From positions 1 through 22,130 of the forward strand of contig JBBQSN010000047.1 of NCBI GenBank assembly GCA_038213835.1: DNA of 22,130 bases. The letters are read 5' to 3'. This DNA is from JBBQSN01 sp038213835 (GTDB taxonomy: Bacteria > Actinomycetota > Actinomycetes > Actinomycetales > CAWJMD01). Positions within the stretch are counted from its first letter, which is position 1. Each line of letters starts with the position of its first letter. Below the pieces are notes generated by a model. It had not been told where the DNA came from, searched no databases, and saw only the letters and a program-made list of their open reading frames with translations. Positions 1 through 7,861 of this stretch are shown in pieces. A program made the position numbers and the translations under genes.

Positions 1-489
1 CTGCTTCGCGTGGTCGGTCAGGACCGCGTCGACCTCCTCGCGCCGCTCGGCCACCACCCGCTTCGGCAGCCGGGTCAGGGCCCGGCGGGCGACGTCGAGG
101 TGATCGCGGGAGACCTGCCCGGCGCCCAGCGCCGCTCCCAGCCTGCGCAGGTCACCGGTATCCGGGCACGTCACCTTCGCGTTCGCGACATCGGCGCCGG
201 CACGCCCCGGTGAGACCCGGCACCGTGCCTTCAGCAGGTTCACCGTGCGGGCACCCTGCCGGCCGTGTGCGTCCGGGACCTCACGGCCGATGTTCTCGCG
301 CAGCAGCACGCCCCGGGCCGCCTCGACCCGACCCGCCTGCCCGGTCAGGCCCATCAGGACCTCGGTCACCTCGGTGTCGGACAGCGACCACACCGACGCC
401 CCCAGGACCAGGTCCAGGCCCTGGGCGACCATGTCCAGACCGGCGCGGGCCGGGTGCCCCGACCACTGCCCCACCAGCTCCGCCGCCAT
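1..489 (-). CDS. DUF222-domain protein (HNH endonuclease family), N-terminal 163 residues, cut by window edge
   Basis: The reverse strand reads open from ATG at 489 to base 1 with no stop. It starts MAAELVGQWSGHPARAG and continues with a helical region including VTEVLMGLTGQAGRVEAARG and VSRDHLDVARRAL. This pattern is typical of the N-terminal DUF222 region of the abundant actinobacterial DUF222/HNH (13E12-repeat-like) proteins. In that family a C-terminal HNH nuclease motif follows; it would lie to the left of this window and is not seen. Only a weak purine-rich stretch precedes the ATG. The gene is divergent from the NHL/thioredoxin gene across about 210 bases. The cellular role of the family is poorly defined; many copies are associated with repeats or mobile DNA. 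Family assignment is by remembered pattern, not by search. Confidence 0.75.
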   Translation of the reverse strand, partial: MAAELVGQWSGHPARAGLDMVAQGLDLVLGASVWSLSDTEVTEVLMGLTGQAGRVEAARGVLLRENIGREVPDAHGRQGARTVNLLKARCRVSPGRAGADVANAKVTCPDTGDLRRLGAALGAGQVSRDHLDVARRALTRLPKRVVAERREEVDAVLTDHAKQ

Positions 490-701
490 ACCTCAAGAGT
501 AGAGGCCACCCCTGACAACCCCTGCCCCGCAACAGCTATCGGTGGACAATTCGCTCGACCGCCACCGAACCTGAGGACAGACTCCTCGGACGTGCGCCCG
601 GGCCGGACCGTCCCGTCACAGGACCTCGGGGAGTCGCCGAACCACGGGACGACGGGCCCCCGCGCCGACGGCACTGTCGTTGCGTATCGCACACTGTTGG
701 C

Positions 702-2591
702 GTGACCGGGTCTTCGTCGAGGCTGCCGCGAGTGCGCGCGTCCGAGCTCGTAGGCCGAGCGTGGTTGAACACCGGTGGGGTGAGCTACTCGATCACCGAC
801 TTCAGAGGGCGCTTCCTGCTGATCGACTTCTGGACGTTCTGCTGCGTCAACTGCCTGCACGTCCTGGACGAGCTGCGCCCGGTCGAGGAGCGGTTCGCCG
901 CCGAGCTGGTCGTCGTCGGCGTGCACTCGCCGAAGTTCGAGCACGAGCGCGACCCGGAGGCGGTGGCCGCGGCGGTCGAGCGGTACGGCGTCCACCACCC
1001 GGTCCTGGACGACCCCGACCTCACCACCTGGCAGGCCTACGCCGCCCGGGCCTGGCCCACCCTGGTGCTGGTGGACCCCGAGGGGTACGTCGTCGCGCAG
1101 ATGACTGGAGAGGGGCACGCGCACGGGCTCACCGTGCTGCTCGAGGAGCTCGTCGCCGAGCACGACGCGAAGGGCACGCTGCAGCGTGGCGACGGTCCGT
1201 ACGTCGCGCCGCCGCCCCCGGAGACGGCTCTGCGGTTCCCGGGCAAGGTGACCGCCCTGCCCGGCGGGGGGTGGTTGGTCTCCGACACCGCCCACCACCA
1301 GCTGGTCGAGCTGGATGACGACCTCGTCACCGAGCGACGCCGGATCGGTTCGGGCGCATCGGGTCTGGTGGACGGACCCGCGGCCGAGGCGCGCTTCGAC
1401 GAGCCGCAGGGCGTGCACGTGCTGCCGCCCGAGGTGGCCGAGCAGGTCGGGGTGGACGTCGTGGTGGCCGACAGCGTCAACCACGCCCTCCGCGGCGTTC
1501 GGCTGTCCGACGGCGCCGTCACCACCCTCGCCGGGACGGGCGAGCAGCTGCGCGAGCGCCCCGACGCCACCACATCCGGAGCCGCGAAGGAGCGGCCGCT
1601 GTCGACTCCGTGGGACCTTGCCTGGTGGCGGCCGGACGACGGCCCGGGGTCGCTGCTCGTCGCGATGGCGGGCAACCACCAGCTCTGGTCGGTCGACCTG
1701 CTGGCCACGCCGCCCACCTCGGTGCCCGTGGCCGGTACCACCGAGGAGGGCCTGCGCGACGGGCACGGCACGGACGCCTGGTTGGCGCAGCCGTCCGGTC
1801 TGGCCGTCGACGTCGGTACCGCCTGGGTGGCCGACTCCGAGACGTCCTCGCTGCGCCGCCTCGTGCCCGGACCGGTCGGCCCGCGGCTCGAGACCCTGGT
1901 GGGTGCCGGCCTGTTCGAGTTCGGGCACGTGGACGGACCGGCGGGCGAGGCGCGGCTGCAGCACCCGCTCGGTGTCGCGGTGCTCCCGGACGGCAGCGTG
2001 GCCGTGGCCGACACCTACAACGGCGCCGTCCGTCGGTACGACCCGTCGACCGGCGAGGTGGGGACCCTCGCGGACGGGCTGGCTGAACCGTCCGACCTCG
2101 CCGTCGACACCAGCGGTCCCGAGCCGCTGCTCGTCGTGGTCGAGTCGGCCGCGCACCGGCTGGTGCGGGTGCGGCTGCCGCGTTCGGCCGCTCAGGTCAG
2201 GGGCCCCGCCCAGCGGACCACCCGTCCGCCGGCCACGATCCTGCCGGGTGACCTGCGGCTGCGGGTCGACTTCGTCCCCCCGGCCGGGCAGAAGCTGGAC
2301 GACCGGTGGGGCGACCCGACCTCGCTGTCGGTCTCGGCGAGCCCCCCCGGCTGGCTGCTCGCGGGCGAGGGCCGAGCGGCCGGTCTGCAGCGAACCCTCG
2401 TGCTCGACCCGGCGGTCACGACGGGGGTGCTGCACGTGAGCGTGCAGGCGGCGGCGTGCGACGGCGACCCCACGACGGGCGAGGTACCCGAGCACGCGGC
2501 GTGCCACCTCTACCAGCAGGACTGGGGCATCCCGGTGACGATCGACGCCGCCGGTTCGCCCGAGCTGGTGCTTCCCCTGCGGGCCCGCTGA
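702..2591 (+). CDS. Thioredoxin-like/NHL-repeat protein (NHLRC2-like)
   Basis: This 629-residue protein has an N-terminal thioredoxin-like domain (about residues 15-150). It contains the family signature DFWTFCCVNCLHV with a C48-V-N-C51 redox pair plus an extra Cys47, and a cis-proline in RAWPT (Pro119). Residues about 175-490 form an NHL beta-propeller with recurring segments such as GLVDGPAAEARFDEPQGV and GHVDGPAGEARLQHPLGVAV. A C-terminal beta-rich domain follows (about 500-629). This order matches NHLRC2 and its bacterial homologues. There is no signal peptide, so it is probably cytoplasmic. A thiol-disulfide role is inferred from CxxC; the substrate is unknown. The GTG start lacks a clear ribosome binding site, so a leaderless start is possible (weak CACACT at 690-695). 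An alternative in-frame GTG lies at 732. Confidence 0.88.
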   Translation: MTGSSSRLPRVRASELVGRAWLNTGGVSYSITDFRGRFLLIDFWTFCCVNCLHVLDELRPVEERFAAELVVVGVHSPKFEHERDPEAVAAAVERYGVHHPVLDDPDLTTWQAYAARAWPTLVLVDPEGYVVAQMTGEGHAHGLTVLLEELVAEHDAKGTLQRGDGPYVAPPPPETALRFPGKVTALPGGGWLVSDTAHHQLVELDDDLVTERRRIGSGASGLVDGPAAEARFDEPQGVHVLPPEVAEQVGVDVVVADSVNHALRGVRLSDGAVTTLAGTGEQLRERPDATTSGAAKERPLSTPWDLAWWRPDDGPGSLLVAMAGNHQLWSVDLLATPPTSVPVAGTTEEGLRDGHGTDAWLAQPSGLAVDVGTAWVADSETSSLRRLVPGPVGPRLETLVGAGLFEFGHVDGPAGEARLQHPLGVAVLPDGSVAVADTYNGAVRRYDPSTGEVGTLADGLAEPSDLAVDTSGPEPLLVVVESAAHRLVRVRLPRSAAQVRGPAQRTTRPPATILPGDLRLRVDFVPPAGQKLDDRWGDPTSLSVSASPPGWLLAGEGRAAGLQRTLVLDPAVTTGVLHVSVQAAACDGDPTTGEVPEHAACHLYQQDWGIPVTIDAAGSPELVLPLRAR

Positions 2592-2633
2592 CCCGTTCGG
2601 ACCATTCGCACCGTGCGCAGCCGCAGCCGCCCG

Positions 2634-2639
2634 TAGGGT
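2634..2639 (+). promoter_or_regulatory. Candidate -10 box (TAGGGT) for the Septum_form lipoprotein gene
   Basis: TAGGGT fits the actinobacterial TANNNT -10 pattern and sits 31 bases before the ATG at 2671. That leaves a leader of about 25 bases. No convincing -35 box was seen. Confidence 0.35.
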
Positions 2640-2670
2640 CGATCACGAGAGACGGCTTGGGGGTGCGGGA

Positions 2671-3135
2671 ATGAGGGGCGGTGCACGGGCACTCGTCGCA
2701 CTGGCGGTGCTGCTGCTGACCGCCTGCTCCGTCGACCCCACGCCCACCGATCCCGACCCGGCCCCCACGCTCCCGTCCGTCGACGCCTTCGAGATCGGTG
2801 TGGGCGACTGCGTGAACACCACGACGGGGTCGGGAGAGATCACCGAGGTCCCGGTCGTCCCGTGCTCGAGGCCGCACGTCGGCGAGGCCTACGAGAGCGT
2901 CACGATGCCCGGGGAGGGCACCTTCCCTGGCGACCAGGCCGTGGTCGAGGCCGCCCGGGGCTGCGAGGAGCCCTTCGAGGAGTTCGTCGGCGTCGAGCTC
3001 GCGTTCTCGCAGCTGATGGTCACCTACTTCCACCCCACCGCGCAGTCCTGGGCCACGGGTGACCGCGAGATCCTCTGCATCGTCTCCGACCCCACCGGTC
3101 TGGTCACCCGGAGCCTGCAGGGCGCGAACCGCTAG
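2671..3135 (+). CDS. Septum_form-domain lipoprotein
   Basis: The 154-residue product starts with a lipoprotein signal peptide: MRGGARALV, a hydrophobic stretch, then the lipobox LLTAC with the lipidated Cys at residue 19. A Pro/Asp/Thr-rich linker (about 20-36) leads into a compact domain with VGDCV, VVPCSRPHVGEAY, PTAQSWATGDREILCIV. Its paired cysteines suggest disulfides outside the membrane. The domain pattern is that of the actinobacterial Septum_form family (PF13845). In some members the domain is linked to septum formation, but here the function is unproven. It would be anchored on the outer face of the cell membrane. The gene follows the NHL gene by about 80 bases and may have its own promoter. 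An in-frame GTG lies just upstream of the chosen ATG. Confidence 0.82.
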   Translation: MRGGARALVALAVLLLTACSVDPTPTDPDPAPTLPSVDAFEIGVGDCVNTTTGSGEITEVPVVPCSRPHVGEAYESVTMPGEGTFPGDQAVVEAARGCEEPFEEFVGVELAFSQLMVTYFHPTAQSWATGDREILCIVSDPTGLVTRSLQGANR

Positions 3136-3240
3136 ACCGCACGGGTCCCCTACCCGCGTTTCGCCGTGCAAACCTCCACCCGGACCGTCACAATCACGGC
3201 AAGACCCCGGTACCACCGGGGCCCGACGGAAGGGACGGCC

Positions 3241-3510
3241 ATGGGCATCGGCGGAGGCATCTTCCTCCTCGTCGTCGGGGGGATCCTGGCGTTCGGCGTC
3301 AGGGACAGCTTTGATGCACTGGACCTCACGGCGATTGGGTACATCTGCATGGCGGCCGGCGCGCTGGTCGTCGTCCTCTCGCTGGTGATGAGCCAGCGGC
3401 GCACCCGGAGCGAGACCGTGGTGCAGCACACCCCGCAGGCGCAGGTCCCGCCCGCCGCGGCGGCACCGGGCGAGACGGTCGTGCGCGAGGAGCGTCGCGA
3501 CGGCGTCTGA
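3241..3510 (+). CDS. Small membrane protein, DUF6458 family
   Basis: This 89-residue protein begins MGIGGGIFLLVVGGILAF, which is the DUF6458 pattern. It has two hydrophobic segments (about residues 4-20 and 30-51) and a basic/polar C-terminal tail with SQRRTRSETVV and an Ala/Pro-rich end. It is predicted to span the membrane twice. The ATG at 3241 is chosen because GGAAGGGA lies just upstream and the homologues start with this motif. Translation from the earlier in-frame ATG at 3166 would add an unlikely Arg/Thr-rich extension. No function is known for the family. The gene stands alone and is followed by a strong hairpin. Confidence 0.8.
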   Translation: MGIGGGIFLLVVGGILAFGVRDSFDALDLTAIGYICMAAGALVVVLSLVMSQRRTRSETVVQHTPQAQVPPAAAAPGETVVREERRDGV

Positions 3511-3529
3511 GGCGCACCAGCACACAGCG

Positions 3530-3555
3530 GGCCGGCACCTCGGGGGGTGCCGGCC
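3530..3555 (+). terminator. Hairpin terminator after the DUF6458 gene
   Basis: GCCGGCACC (3531-3539) and GGTGCCGGC (3546-3554) form a perfect 9-bp stem around a 6-base loop, extendable by one G-C pair. TTCGCGTTCTCCCC follows, with only a weak T run. It sits between the plus-strand DUF6458 gene and the convergent SnoaL-like gene and could end both transcripts. Confidence 0.75.
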
Positions 3556-3570
3556 TTCGCGTTCTCCCCC

Positions 3571-4095
3571 TCACCCCTGCCGGGACGCCCGCCTCGCCCG
3601 CCGCGTGGCCAGCGCGCAGCGGACGAGGTACGCCGGGGTCGGTGGCACCCAGCCGAGCTGCAGCGCCTGCCCCTGGTCGTCGCGCACCGCCCAGTGCTCG
3701 ACGACCTGGCCGGCACGGACCCGCTGGAAGTGCGCGTGCGGGACCTCGAACCGCCGCCCCGTGGGCGCGAACGCGCGCTCGACCGTGGCCTCCGGCGTCC
3801 AGACCACGAAGTTCCCGGTGTGCCGGCCCGACATCAGGGCGTGCGTGACGGTGAGGTCGCCGTCGACAAGCACCGTCGTGGTGCGGAACTCGATGTCGCT
3901 GAACGCCTCTCGGATCCACAGCGCCGTCGCCCAGAACGCGTCCGGGCCCGTCCCCCGGCAGGGCGGCGGCTCGGCCCGGGCCTCGCGATTGACCGCCTCC
4001 GGGTGCACCAGCCGCCGGAAGTCCTCGTACCCGCCGTGCGCCACGATCTGCAGCGACTCCTGCGCCAGCCCCGCCGCCGTCGTCACATTCGTCAT
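3571..4095 (-). CDS. SnoaL-like (ester cyclase / NTF2-fold) protein
   Basis: The 174-residue product has the SnoaL-like NTF2-fold pattern: LVHPEAVNREA near the N-terminus, DAFWATALWIREAFSDIEF, a central TVTHALMSGRHTGNFV, then FAPTGRRFEVPHAHFQRVRAGQVVEHWAVRDD. The segment GRHTG..F....PTGR..E is characteristic of the SnoaL-like polyketide cyclase / ester cyclase group. These are small cytoplasmic proteins with a hydrophobic pocket. No secondary-metabolism genes surround it, so the substrate is unknown. It is transcribed divergently from a TetR regulator, with palindromic sites between the two starts, so control by that regulator is likely. The C-terminus is Arg-rich. Confidence 0.8.
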   Translation of the reverse strand: MTNVTTAAGLAQESLQIVAHGGYEDFRRLVHPEAVNREARAEPPPCRGTGPDAFWATALWIREAFSDIEFRTTTVLVDGDLTVTHALMSGRHTGNFVVWTPEATVERAFAPTGRRFEVPHAHFQRVRAGQVVEHWAVRDDQGQALQLGWVPPTPAYLVRCALATRRARRASRQG

Positions 4096-4114
4096 GCCAC
4101 GCTCCCCACTTCGC

Positions 4115-4128
4115 TACAGCACGCTGTA
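4115..4128. promoter_or_regulatory. Inverted repeat TACAGC-AC-GCTGTA, candidate TetR operator 1
   Basis: This is a perfect 6-bp inverted repeat with a 2-base spacer, between the divergent SnoaL-like and TetR genes. It lies 20-33 bases upstream of the SnoaL-like ATG, where a promoter would be. It shares ACGCTGTAC with the second site. Confidence 0.6.
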
Positions 4129-4152
4129 CTGAGTGAGGACAGTACGCTGTAC
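4126..4152. promoter_or_regulatory. Second operator-like block between the divergent genes
   Basis: GTACTG (4126-4131) and CAGTAC (4140-4145) form an inverted repeat. ACGCTGTAC recurs as a direct repeat at 4121-4129 and 4144-4152, 23 bases apart. Together with the first palindrome this suggests two regulator-binding sites covering both promoters. Confidence 0.5.
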
Positions 4153-4186
4153 CGGACTTGACGGGCAACACCCTTCCCGGAGCGCG

Positions 4187-4816
4187 ATGCCGTACGACAA
4201 CACCTCCCGTGCCGCCGCGGCCCGCGCCACCCGGTCGGCCGTGCTGGACGCCGCACAGACCTCGTTCCTCCTGCACGGCTACGGCGGCACGACCGTCCGA
4301 GCCGTCGCGCAGGCCGCGGGGGTGTCCCCGGAGACCGTCTACAAGCGGTTCGGGAGCAAGGCGGGCCTGCTCAAGGACGTCTACGACCTGTTGGTGGCCG
4401 GCGACGACGAGCCGGTGCCGGTCGCGGACCGCCCCGGCGTCGAGGCGGTCCGGGCAGCGGCGGACCCGACCGCCGCGGCCACGGCCTACGCGCGCCTGGC
4501 CGGCGACCTCACCGACCGGGCCGGTCCCCTGCTCCGGGTGGCGCTGTCGGCCCGCGGGAGCGACCGCGACCTGGACGACTTCGTGGGCACGGTCGACACC
4601 GAGCGGCTGGCCGGCGCCGCGGCCGCGACCCGGGCCTGGCACGAGCGGGGTTGGCTGCGCACGGGGCTCGAGCCCGACCGCGCGCGCGACCTGCTCTGGA
4701 CGCTGAACGCGCCCGCCGTCTGGGTGCTGCTGGGGGAGCGCGGCTGGGACCGCCCCGGCTACGAGCGCTGGATCACCGAGGGCCTGCTGGCGCTGGTGCT
4801 GGACCCGGGCGCCTGA
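4187..4816 (+). CDS. TetR/AcrR family transcriptional regulator
   Basis: The 209-residue protein has a TetR N-terminal DNA-binding domain: AVLDAAQTSFLLHGYGGTTV, RAVAQAAGVSPETVYKRFG (helix-turn-helix, about residues 35-54), then SKAGLLKDVYD. The C-terminal ligand domain (about 70-209) is helical and Trp-containing, ending RWITEGLLALVLDPGA. ATG 4187 is preferred because GGAG lies 4 bases upstream and the helix-turn-helix is then at normal spacing. An earlier in-frame start at 4133 would read through the operator region. It probably represses itself and the divergent SnoaL-like gene. The ligand is unknown. Confidence 0.9.
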   Translation: MPYDNTSRAAAARATRSAVLDAAQTSFLLHGYGGTTVRAVAQAAGVSPETVYKRFGSKAGLLKDVYDLLVAGDDEPVPVADRPGVEAVRAAADPTAAATAYARLAGDLTDRAGPLLRVALSARGSDRDLDDFVGTVDTERLAGAAAATRAWHERGWLRTGLEPDRARDLLWTLNAPAVWVLLGERGWDRPGYERWITEGLLALVLDPGA

Positions 4817-4846
4817 CCCTCGTGCTGCGCGACGACGGACGAGAGG

Positions 4847-6730
4847 TCAGAAGGCGTTCTCGTCCAGGTCCATCAGCGCGTTGTCGGTGGCCTCGGCGAT
4901 CGCCCGCTCGGCCGCGATCTTCGGCAGCTGCTGTCGGACGAAGAACCGCGCCGCCGCGACCTTGCCCTGGTAGAACGAGCGGTCCTTGGCGGACAGTCCG
5001 TCCTCGGCCAGACGGGCCGCGGCCACCTCGGCCTGGCGCAGCAGCAGCCAGCCGACCACGACGTCGCCGGTGGCCAGCAGCAGGCGGCTGGTGTTCTGAC
5101 CGATCTTGTAGAGGTTGCGCACGTCGTTCTGCTCGCCACCGCGGGGGTCGGAGGCCATCAGCTGCTCGACCATCCACCCCACGATGCCCTGGACGTCCTC
5201 GAGACCCTTGCCGAGCAGCTCGCGCTCGGTGGCGAGGTCGCCGGAACCGCTGTCGCCCTTGACGAACTCCTGGATCTGGGTCGAGAGGTGGCCCAGCGCC
5301 TGACCCTTGTCCCGGACGATCTTGCGGAAGAAGAAGTCCTGGCCCTGGATCGCCGTGGTGCCCTCGTAGAGGGTGTCGATCTTGGCGTCGCGGACGTACT
5401 GCTCGATCGGGTAGTCCTGCAGGAAGCCGGAGCCGCCGTAGGTCTGCAGGCTCTCGGTGCCGAGCAGCACCCAGGCGCGCTCCGAGCCGACGCCCTTGAC
5501 GATGGGCAGCAGCAGGTCGTTCACCCGCACCGCCATGTCCTGCGGGGAGCCGGCCTCGAAGTGCTCCGAGCCGAGCGCGCGGGCGGCGACGTCGACGGTG
5601 TCCTGCTGGCTGGCGGTGTAGAGCACCAGCGCACGCAGGCCCTCGGCGTAGGACTTCTGCAGCATCAGCGAGCGGCGGACGTCCGGGTGGTGGGTGATCG
5701 TCACCCGCGGCGCGGCCTTGTCGGTCATCTGCGTGAGGTCGGCGCCCTGCACCCGCTCCTTGGCGTAGCCCAGGGCGTTGAGGTAACCGGCGGACAGGGT
5801 GGCGATCGCCTTCGTGCCGACCATCATCCGCGCGAACTCGATGATCTTGAACATCTGGGCGATGCCGTCGTGCACCCCGCCGAGCAGGGTGCCGACCGCA
5901 GGCGTGCCGTCGACCTCGCCGAACCTCACCTCGCAGGTGGTGGAGACCTTGAGGCCCATCTTGTGCTCGACGTTGGTGACGTAGGCGCCGTTGCGCTCGC
6001 CCAGTGCGCCGGTCTCGAGGTCGACACCGAACTTGGGGACGATGAACAGCGACAGGCCCTTGGTGCCGGGGCCGGCGCCCTCGGGGCGGGCCAGCACGAA
6101 GTGCACGACGTTGTCGTAGAACGGCGCCTCGGCGGAGGTGATGAAGCGCTTGACGCCGCTGATGTGCCAGCTGCCGTCGGGCTGCTGGACGGCCTTGGTG
6201 CGGCCGGCGCCGACGTCCGACCCGGCATCGGGCTCGGTGAGCACCATGGTGGCGCCCCAGCGGCCGTCGACCAGGTGCTTGGCCAGGGTCTTCTGCTCGT
6301 CGGTGCCGAGGGCGTACATGACCTTGGCGAACGCGAAGCCGGCGGAGAACATGTGCACGGCGGGGTTCGAGCCGAGGATCATCTCGGCGATCGCCCAGCG
6401 CAGCGACGGCGGCACGACGGTGCCGCCGATCTCGGCGGGGATGTCGGTGCGCCACCACTCGGCGTCGATGTAGGCCTGGTAGGACTTCACGAACGACTCC
6501 GGCATCGACACCTCGTGGGTGGCGGGGTCGAAGACCGGCGGGTTGCGGTCGGAGTCGAGCAGCGAGGCGGCGAGCTCGTTCTCCGAGAGCCGGGCCACCT
6601 CGACCAGCATCTCGTGCGCGGTGTCGCGGTCGACCTCGTCGTAGGGGCCCGTGCCGAGCAGCTCCTGTCGTCCGAGCACCTCGAAGAGGTTGAACTCGAT
6701 GTCGCGCAGGTTCGCGGTGTAGTGGCCCAT
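4847..6730 (-). CDS. fadE5: Acyl-CoA dehydrogenase, FadE5 type
   Basis: The 627-residue flavoenzyme is collinear with mycobacterial FadE5: a long N-terminal region (RDIEFNLFEVLG, DRNPPVFDPATHEV), then GATMVLTEPDAGSDVGAGRTKAV (about 159-181), KRFITSAEAP, NVEHKMGLKVS, FARMMVGTKAIATLS, TESLQTYGGSGFLQDYPIEQY and DTLYEGTTAIQ. Glu456 is the likely catalytic base. The family oxidises acyl-CoA to trans-2-enoyl-CoA with FAD and is longer than classical acyl-CoA dehydrogenases, as here. It acts in cytoplasmic beta-oxidation. ATG 6730 is chosen over TTG 6736 because it matches the FadE5 start and has AAGGA about 10 bases upstream. Two palindromes upstream suggest fatty-acid-responsive TetR control, but the neighbouring TetR gene is not shown to be the regulator. 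Confidence 0.92.
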   Translation of the reverse strand: MGHYTANLRDIEFNLFEVLGRQELLGTGPYDEVDRDTAHEMLVEVARLSENELAASLLDSDRNPPVFDPATHEVSMPESFVKSYQAYIDAEWWRTDIPAEIGGTVVPPSLRWAIAEMILGSNPAVHMFSAGFAFAKVMYALGTDEQKTLAKHLVDGRWGATMVLTEPDAGSDVGAGRTKAVQQPDGSWHISGVKRFITSAEAPFYDNVVHFVLARPEGAGPGTKGLSLFIVPKFGVDLETGALGERNGAYVTNVEHKMGLKVSTTCEVRFGEVDGTPAVGTLLGGVHDGIAQMFKIIEFARMMVGTKAIATLSAGYLNALGYAKERVQGADLTQMTDKAAPRVTITHHPDVRRSLMLQKSYAEGLRALVLYTASQQDTVDVAARALGSEHFEAGSPQDMAVRVNDLLLPIVKGVGSERAWVLLGTESLQTYGGSGFLQDYPIEQYVRDAKIDTLYEGTTAIQGQDFFFRKIVRDKGQALGHLSTQIQEFVKGDSGSGDLATERELLGKGLEDVQGIVGWMVEQLMASDPRGGEQNDVRNLYKIGQNTSRLLLATGDVVVGWLLLRQAEVAAARLAEDGLSAKDRSFYQGKVAAARFFVRQQLPKIAAERAIAEATDNALMDLDENAF

Positions 6731-6749
6731 CGCCAAGAGGTCCTTCCAG

Positions 6750-6765
6750 GTTACCGGTCAGTAAC
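6750..6765. promoter_or_regulatory. Operator-like inverted repeat GTTACCGGTCAGTAAC upstream of fadE5
   Basis: Outer arms GTTAC/GTAAC are perfect; the centre is partly symmetric. It lies 20-35 bases upstream of the fadE5 ATG, probably in the leader or at the transcription start. It shares TACCG..C.GTA with the second site 26 bases away. Confidence 0.55.
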
Positions 6766-6775
6766 TCCCATGATG

Positions 6776-6789
6776 CTACCGACCGGTAG
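6776..6789. promoter_or_regulatory. Operator-like perfect palindrome CTACCGACCGGTAG upstream of fadE5
   Basis: This is a perfect 6-bp inverted repeat with a 2-base spacer. On the minus strand it overlaps a candidate TAGCAT -10 box downstream of TTGCGA, so a bound repressor would cover the fadE5 promoter. It lies in the 175-base gap shared with divergent aqpZ. Confidence 0.6.
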
Positions 6790-6905
6790 GGATCGCAACC
6801 GAATCCAGGAAGTGCTCTCGCGGCCATGGTCACGCGGTGCTGCGTGCAGGAGACTGTCCGGACGGGGCGGCCGGGGTGGTGCGCTCCCTCAGCAGGGAGG
6901 TCTTC

Positions 6906-7694
6906 GTGCCCGACGCCCGTCCAGCGAACCCGCGTCCGTCCAACCCCCGTACGTCCCAGCGCCTCGCCGCCGAGTTCCTCGGCACCTTCTGGCTCGTCTT
7001 CGCCGGCTGCGGCTCCGCTGTGCTGGCCGCCGGCTTCCTGTCCGACACCGACGTGCACCTCGGCATCGGCTTCGTCGGCGTCGCGCTGGCCTTCGGCCTG
7101 ACCGTCCTGACGATGGCCTATGCCGTGGGCCACGTCAGCGGGGGCCACTTCAACCCCGCCGTGACGCTCGGCCTGGCCGCGGCCGGCCGGTTCGCGTGAA
7201 GGGACACCGGCGCCTACATCGCCACCCAGGTGGTGGCCGGCGCCGTCGCCGCCACCGTGCTGTTCGTCATCGCCTCAGGGCAGGAGGGCTTCAGCGCCTC
7301 GGAATCGGGCTTCGCCACGAACGGCTACGGCGACCTGTCGCCCGGCGGTTACACCCTGCTGGCCTGCCTGGTGGCCGAGGTGGTGCTCACCGCCTTCTTC
7401 CTGCTCGTCATCCTGGGGGCCACCGACACCCGCGCCCCGCGCGGGTTCGCCCCCATCGCGATCGGCCTGGCCCTGACGCTCATCCACCTGGTCTCGATCC
7501 CTGTGACCAACACCTCGGTCAACCCGGCGCGCTCGATCGGCCCGGCCCTGTTCGCGGGCGGGGACGCCCTGGGGCAGCTCTGGTTGTTCATCCTCGCCCC
7601 GATCATTGGCGCGCTGATCGCCGGTTTCGCGTACGCCTTCCTGCTCGGGACCGACAGCGAGCCCAGCTCGCTGGAGGAGGCCACCGCCGCCTGA
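6906..7694 (+). pseudogene. aqpZ: Aquaporin Z gene interrupted by one in-frame TGA
   Basis: The reading frame encodes a complete six-helix aquaporin except for TGA at 7197-7199 (codon 98). Before it are AAEFLGTFWLVFAGCGSAV and the first NPA box in GHFNPAVTLGL; after it are the remaining helices and the second NPA box in TSVNPARSIGPALF. Filter residues of AqpZ are all present (Phe63, His193, Thr202, Arg208), spaced as in E. coli AqpZ when the TGA is counted as one residue. So this is a substitution, not a frameshift. The context GRFA-stop-RD suggests an original Trp (TGG to TGA). GTG 6906 follows GGGAGG by 5 bases. As read, only 97 residues would be made; a mutation, sequencing error or readthrough are all possible. 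Confidence 0.85.
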
Positions 7695-7861
7695 GCGCCC
7701 TGCCGGGCGGCTGACCGGTCGTGGGGTCGTCGGGTGCCGACCTGTCCGGACGTGGTGCGGACACGATGGACTGCTGCGATCGCACCCCGGACGACCTGGC
7801 CATGCACGCCGACACCGAGCTCGCGGCGGCCTCGGCCGCCACGGAGGCAGGAGAGCACGTG

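Noticed and set aside
366..2507. 713-codon minus-strand open frame
   Set aside because: It runs antisense to the NHL/thioredoxin gene and has no domain pattern; the true minus-strand gene here is the DUF222 fragment in another frame.
7197..7199. TGA in aqpZ as a selenocysteine codon
   Set aside because: Aquaporins have no selenocysteine at this loop, homologues have Trp there, and I see no SECIS-like hairpin directly after it.
5288..7714. 808-codon plus-strand open frame
   Set aside because: It is antisense to fadE5 and then out of frame with aqpZ; a high-GC shadow.
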